Source of the DNA: DASPTR01 sp041481365
Lineage (GTDB): Archaea; Thermoproteota; Bathyarchaeia; Bathyarchaeales; Bathycorpusculaceae
Direction of reading: 5' to 3'
NCBI GenBank assembly: GCA_041481365.1
Contig: JBGPBS010000001.1
Location: 1-64,000 of the forward strand
DNA: 64,000 bases
Shown: one piece after another, positions 60,788 to 64,000 of the stretch
How the letters are laid out: each line of letters starts with the position of its first letter
How positions within the stretch are numbered: the stretch's first letter is position 1
Translations under genes and position numbers: made by a program
The notes under the pieces: generated by a model
Database searches by the model: none
The model's input: the letters and a program-made list of their open reading frames with translations, nothing else
Told to the model about the DNA's origin: nothing

Positions 60788-60973
60788 TTAGAGGGGTTCA
60801 GGATCGCAGAGATTCGAAGAGCTTGCTGCTGCTCGCCCACATTGTCTGCATACCCATTTGGCGTCTCTGACAAGCTTTTTATACTCGTCCAGCGCCATCC
60901 CAGTCTCCACTTTCACACACAAGTGCTTCGAATGATCTGAGTGTGGTCTCTCAAAGAGGGGGATATTCTTCAC
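60788..60973 (-). CDS. Small conserved zinc-like protein (61 aa)
   Basis: The protein reads MKNIPLFERPHSDHSKHLC, VKVETGMALDEYKKLVRDA and KWVCRQCGRAAASSSNLCDP. Cys pairs CRQC with a later Cys and His residues (HSDHSKHLC) suggest one zinc. Similar short proteins ending in CGRAAxxxxNLCxP are widespread in anaerobic archaea and bacteria, with no known role. The start is GTG 60973, just after AGGAG and thus rather close; ATG 60898 has GTGGAG ahead but would lose the conserved N-terminus. Confidence 0.72.
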   Translation of the reverse strand: MKNIPLFERPHSDHSKHLCVKVETGMALDEYKKLVRDAKWVCRQCGRAAASSSNLCDPEPL

Positions 60974-61145
60974 CTCCTAATTCGCTGCCCATAGATCTTC
61001 TGTCAGCTCCATTCTACATTTACCTTTATCGCGGTCGCCTAAATATCCGTTGGTTTGCGTATATGGGATTAAGGAAGTCGTTTCTTAAATCTGCCTAAGC
61101 TTCATTTAAAGTTGCAGCACTCATATCCGAGGTTGAGAGGGTCTA

Positions 61146-61295
61146 ATGGTGGAACTTGACGTTTTTGTGGTCAGGTCGGGTTCAGGAATGATTGTGGCCG
61201 CTCAGGCCGTTGCAAATGCTATGAAAACGGCTTTGCTCAAGTCAGGTTCGATGGGTAAGACATGCATAAACCGCGGAGCGCGCGCTTCATCCTGA
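61146..61295 (+). pseudogene. N-terminal remnant of a dihydrolipoyl dehydrogenase-type flavoprotein
   Basis: The 49-residue frame reads MVELDVFVVRSGSGMIVAAQ, ALLKSGSMGKTCINRGARA and then stops. Relatives read GxGSGG/M and GGTCINRGCVPSK: here the first glycine is Arg, and the redox cysteine pair CINRGC is broken (CINRGA). The remaining 400 residues are missing. A TATA-like CATTTAAAG (61104) and GAGAGGG before ATG survive, so the promoter and start remain while the body is gone. Confidence 0.7.
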
Positions 61296-61416
61296 CATGT
61301 CAGGGGTTGTCCAAAACGCGTTCGTCAACCTACTAGAAGCCTAGGGCAAACTTTTATTGCCGGGGTCTCACATTGCACACCAATCGGACAACCACTGAGA
61401 AGTGAAGGTGATCAGG

Positions 61417-61701
61417 ATGAAAATAGAAAAAGTGCCTGGAAAAAACAGGAAAAATAAAGTTTTCCTCTATGCGTTGAGCACATGTGCATGGTGCAAGATG
61501 ACGAAACAGTTCTTGAAGGACAGTGAAGTTGAGTTCGAATACGTTGACGTTGACCAATGCAGCGACGAAGAACTGGACACGATCAAGAAGGACGTTCTCG
61601 GCAAGGGAGGAAGCCTGAGCTATCCGATAATAGTAGTCAACAATCAGACCCTGATAAACGGCTTCCGTAAGGACAAGATCAAGGAGACCCTTGGACTTTG
61701 A
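61417..61701 (+). CDS. Glutaredoxin-like protein (94 aa)
   Basis: The protein starts MKIEKVPGKNRKNKVFLYAL, then STCAWCKMTKQFLKD with a CxxC active site, YVDVDQCSDEELD, and LSYPIIVVNNQTLINGF with a cis-proline. It is a small thiol oxidoreductase. Its end overlaps the next gene, a ferredoxin:disulfide-reductase-like fusion, by four bases, so that protein probably reduces it. GTG 61402 would also give a frame, but GGTGATCAGG favours ATG 61417. Confidence 0.9.
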   Translation: MKIEKVPGKNRKNKVFLYALSTCAWCKMTKQFLKDSEVEFEYVDVDQCSDEELDTIKKDVLGKGGSLSYPIIVVNNQTLINGFRKDKIKETLGL

Positions 61702-62246
61702 TAACGTTGGATAAGGTGAGGCAGAGGGCAGAATCAGACGCCAAGACCTACGGTTATCACTTAAATCCAGACCAGAAATTTCTCCAAGACCTCTTGGAAG
61801 GACTCAAACAGAACGAAGAAAGATTCGGCTATCCATCCTGTCCATGCAGACTCGCATCGGGAAATCTTGAAATCGACAGAGACGTAATCTGCCCCTGCGA
61901 CTACCGAGATCCAGACGTTGCGGAATTCGGAGCTTGCTACTGCGCGCTTTACGTTAGAACAGACGTATCTGATGGAAAAACACCGGTGCAACCTGTCCCA
62001 GAACGTCGACCGTTGGAAAAGCAAACAAGATCATACGCGATCCCTTCAACAACTACTGCTGAGAAGAAAGCTGAGCTTGGCGCGGCGGCTGCAAAGGAAA
62101 CTTCAAGAATAGGAAAGAAACTCTGGTACTGCAGGCAATGCGGCTACGTGGTATTCCGCGAAGACCCGCCATATGTTTGCCCGATCTGCAAAGCAAAAAG
62201 GGAAATGTTCGCTGAGATAACCATAGGCATAGAAGAAAGAGGATAG
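61698..62246 (+). CDS. FTR catalytic domain fused to a rubredoxin-like domain
   Basis: Residues 1-105 are the catalytic domain of ferredoxin:thioredoxin reductase: PSCPCRLASGNLE, DVICPCDYRDPD and FGACYCALYVR. In plant FTR the last pair is CHC; here it is CYC. A linker of about 40 residues leads to a rubredoxin-like unit, WYCRQCGYVV and YVCPICKAKRE. Methanosarcina has a ferredoxin:disulfide reductase that also combines these two domains. It takes electrons from ferredoxin and reduces a disulfide, most likely of the preceding glutaredoxin-like protein. The domain order is FTR first, rubredoxin second. Confidence 0.92.
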   Translation: MITLDKVRQRAESDAKTYGYHLNPDQKFLQDLLEGLKQNEERFGYPSCPCRLASGNLEIDRDVICPCDYRDPDVAEFGACYCALYVRTDVSDGKTPVQPVPERRPLEKQTRSYAIPSTTTAEKKAELGAAAAKETSRIGKKLWYCRQCGYVVFREDPPYVCPICKAKREMFAEITIGIEERG

Positions 62247-62264
62247 CGACTCGCTGTCGGCCTC

Positions 62265-62414
62265 TTATTTCGTCACTTCTATTTCGATTCGCTTCCAGCC
62301 TTTTTTTATTCCTCTGAGCGAAGTCACCGCGCCGGCAATGGTTCCGTTCAGGACCTTCGAAACAAACTCGTTTAGCTCTATTTCTTCTCCATCAACCAGG
62401 AGTTTGACACCCAA
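62265..62414 (-). CDS. Small conserved archaeal protein (49 aa)
   Basis: The product reads MGVKLLVDGEEIELNEFVS, KVLNGTIAGAVTSLRGI and KKGWKRIEIEVTK. It has the look of a short beta-alpha-beta protein that is conserved in many archaea, with no known function. TTG 62414 follows GGTGATTTGA, a good binding site. It is cytosolic, and convergent with the FTR gene, whose stop lies 18 bases away. Confidence 0.75.
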   Translation of the reverse strand: MGVKLLVDGEEIELNEFVSKVLNGTIAGAVTSLRGIKKGWKRIEIEVTK

Positions 62415-62508
62415 TCAAATCACCGCTGGATCATGATTGCCTCATTGAGGGTAAAAGCTTTCTGTAATACGAGGGCTAGTATCGTACCAGAAGTCAGGTG
62501 AAGAGAAG

Positions 62509-63174
62509 GTGAGCAGAAGACCTGGGTTGCTCAATTTGGATGACAAAACTCGAGTGGTCAAGATAATCGCGTTGCTTGAGAAAGAGCATCCGGACGCCAA
62601 AATAGTGCTCGTCCACAGCAATCCCCTGGAACTTCTGGTTGCAACCATTCTCTCAGCTCAAACTACTGATGAGAGAGTGAACATGGTTACGAAGCTGCTT
62701 TTCAAGAAGTACAATCGAGCAGAAGACTATGCAGAAGCCGACTTGAAAGAGCTTGAGCAGGACGTAAAATCCACAGGTTTCTACAGGAACAAGGCCAAGA
62801 ACATAAAGGCTAGCGGCAAGATGCTTGTCGAGAAGTTCGATTCGAAGGTTCCGAGGACAATGGAGGAAATTCTCGAACTCCCAGGGGTTGCCAGAAAAAC
62901 AGCCAACATCGTCCTATCAAACGCTTACGAGGTAGTTGAAGGAATTGCGGTCGACACGCATGTCCGCAGGCTCGCTCAGAGGCTAGGCCTAACAAAGAAT
63001 GACAACCCTGTCAAGATAGAACAGGATTTGATGAGCATAGTTCCGAGGGGTAAATGGATGAGATTCACGGATCTTCTGATAGCTCACGGCAGAAGAATAT
63101 GTACTGCGAAGAAGCCCAATTGCGAAGCTTGTGTGGTGAATGTACTGTGTCCTTCAGCGTTCAATTTCGGATAG
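62509..63174 (+). CDS. nth: Endonuclease III
   Basis: The 221-residue DNA glycosylase/AP lyase has LLVATILSAQTTDERVN, the helix-hairpin-helix ELPGVARKTANIVL with the catalytic Lys region, AVDTHVRRLAQRLG with the catalytic Asp, and the cluster CTAKKPNCEACVVNVLC (C-x6-C-x2-C-x5-C). It removes oxidised pyrimidines in base-excision repair. GTG start after AGGTGAAGAGAAG. Complete length. Confidence 0.95.
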   Translation: MSRRPGLLNLDDKTRVVKIIALLEKEHPDAKIVLVHSNPLELLVATILSAQTTDERVNMVTKLLFKKYNRAEDYAEADLKELEQDVKSTGFYRNKAKNIKASGKMLVEKFDSKVPRTMEEILELPGVARKTANIVLSNAYEVVEGIAVDTHVRRLAQRLGLTKNDNPVKIEQDLMSIVPRGKWMRFTDLLIAHGRRICTAKKPNCEACVVNVLCPSAFNFG

Positions 63175-63214
63175 GTCAGTACGAGAAAACGATTTTAAGC
63201 TAGGTCAATGATAC

Positions 63215-63781
63215 GTGAAGAACGTGAAAAGCTCAATCCGGGTTCTCGGTTTCGCTGGAAGTCTGAGAAAGGACTCCTATAACAAGTCAATATTGCGCGC
63301 AGCCGTCGAGTTGGCCCCAGAGAACATGAAGCTTGAAACCTTTGACCTCGAAGGCATTCCACCTTTCAACCAGGATTCCGAAACAGAGCCACCGGCAAGA
63401 GTCAGAGAGTTCAAAGCAATGATAAGGGCCGCTGACGCCATTCTAGTTGCCACGCCAGAGTACAACTACTCCATTCCAGGTGTTCTCAAGAATGCAATCG
63501 ACTGGGCTTCAAGACCGTACAAAGGCAATGTTTTTGAAGACAAACCCGTGGCAATCATGAGCGCCTCTAGCGGCATGCTCGGGGGCGCAAGGGCGCAGTA
63601 TCATCTGCGCCAAGTATTCGTTTTCCTCAATGCCCACCCGCTTAACAAGCCTGAATTCATGATGCCTCTTGCAGATAAGAGAATTGATGAAGGCGGTAGA
63701 GTGACGGATGAAGCGGCACAGGAGAAAATTAGAGAATTGCTTAAGGCATTGGTCGCTTGGACCGAAAGATTACAGAAGTAG
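63215..63781 (+). CDS. NAD(P)H-dependent FMN reductase (flavodoxin-like fold)
   Basis: The 188-residue protein has VLGFAGSLRKDSYNKSILR (FMN phosphate loop), EGIPPFNQDSE, ATPEYNYSIPGVLKNAIDW and AIMSASSGMLGGARAQYHLR, all of the NADPH-dependent FMN/chromate reductase family. It reduces FMN, quinones or metals with NAD(P)H. GTG start at 63215. Cytosolic; it follows nth by 40 bases and may be cotranscribed with it. Confidence 0.92.
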   Translation: MKNVKSSIRVLGFAGSLRKDSYNKSILRAAVELAPENMKLETFDLEGIPPFNQDSETEPPARVREFKAMIRAADAILVATPEYNYSIPGVLKNAIDWASRPYKGNVFEDKPVAIMSASSGMLGGARAQYHLRQVFVFLNAHPLNKPEFMMPLADKRIDEGGRVTDEAAQEKIRELLKALVAWTERLQK

Positions 63782-63821
63782 AGCGGGAAGAATGAACTGC
63801 TTCACAGCTTGATGGGCAAGG

Positions 63822-64000
63822 CTACGATGGAAGGAGATCTATTAGCGCGAAATATGATGCGAAGTATATTCCAACGATCATGAATATGATTCCGAGAATT
63901 ACTATTGTGATTCCGAGGTTTCCTTGTTCCTTTCTCCATGCGTATGCTCCGAGAATTATCGCCACTGAACCGGATATTTCGGGCACAATGAATAAACTCA
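63822..64000 (-). CDS. Small two-span membrane protein (runs off window)
   Basis: An open minus-strand frame enters from the right edge and reads SLFIVPEISGSVAIILGAYA, WRKEQGNLGITIVILGIIF and MIVGIYFASYFALIDLLPS before its stop. Two hydrophobic segments linked by WRKEQGN indicate an integral membrane protein with a basic cytoplasmic loop. The N-terminus lies outside the window. No family is recognised. Confidence 0.6.
   Translation of the reverse strand, partial: SLFIVPEISGSVAIILGAYAWRKEQGNLGITIVILGIIFMIVGIYFASYFALIDLLPS

Noticed and set aside
1..64000. tRNA, rRNA, CRISPR arrays, transposases and phage genes.
   Set aside because: The sequence was scanned by eye for tRNA T-loop and anticodon patterns, short spaced repeats and transposase motifs, and none was convincing.

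Overview
The window is archaeal, and its gene set best fits an anaerobic, thiol- and iron-sulfur-rich lineage of the Bathyarchaeia type; the lineage is inferred from gene content, with no rRNA present to confirm it. Archaeal markers are a GMP synthase split into two genes, TATA boxes 25-30 bases ahead of several genes, a stand-alone AsnC dimerisation domain, a zinc-containing ferredoxin and soluble HdrABC-MvhADG genes. Translation appears strongly Shine-Dalgarno led, and many neighbours overlap by ATGA. No rRNA, tRNA, CRISPR array, insertion sequence or prophage was recognised.

Layout. 1-6.8 kb: peptidases (a partial M29-like aminopeptidase, an M24 protein with altered metal ligands, a DUF885 metalloprotein), a DUF169 protein, small zinc and membrane proteins and a broken DUF429 gene. 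7.2-13 kb: an aldehyde ferredoxin oxidoreductase with a four-cluster ferredoxin subunit, then a thiol:fumarate-reductase-like pair (TfrAB). 13-19.3 kb: GMP synthase, cupin, methylmalonyl-CoA epimerase, biotin ligase, DEAD-box helicase, two very small cysteine proteins and an OB-fold protein. 19.6-31.5 kb: P-type ATPase, a decayed phosphoglycerate-mutase-like gene, nitroreductase, acetyltransferase, Lon-like protease, aldo/keto reductase, a HAD remnant, bacterial-type MetK and a fumarase/aspartase-family lyase. 31.7-36 kb: an LhgO-like oxidase, small regulators and a membrane-anchored cupredoxin.

36.3-48 kb is the most striking block: one minus-strand run of ten genes encoding a soluble [NiFe]-hydrogenase/heterodisulfide-reductase complex with its maturation protease. 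HdrA occurs twice in double-length form, once as a single 1007-residue protein and once split into two overlapping genes, each version with its own MvhD. The two mvhD genes share an 87-base identical island although they differ around it, which suggests gene conversion.

48-64 kb: an ADP-forming acyl-CoA synthetase fused to a GNAT domain, small folding and redox proteins, a regulator opposite a small secreted peptide with a perfect inverted repeat around the promoter, a class II ribonucleotide reductase, rubredoxin, a tight tusA-iscS-iscU-zinc-finger operon, a tiny protein interrupted by an in-frame TGA (Cys-Gly-stop-Cys), zinc ferredoxin, superoxide dismutase, a glutaredoxin-like protein coupled to an FTR-rubredoxin fusion, endonuclease III and an FMN reductase.

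Together the genes describe an organism that moves electrons among H2, ferredoxin, low-molecular-weight or protein thiols and fumarate, with layered protection of iron-sulfur chemistry. At least four genes are decayed (DUF429, phosphoglycerate mutase, HAD, dihydrolipoyl dehydrogenase), so real gene decay, or assembly errors in the frameshifted ones, should be kept in mind.
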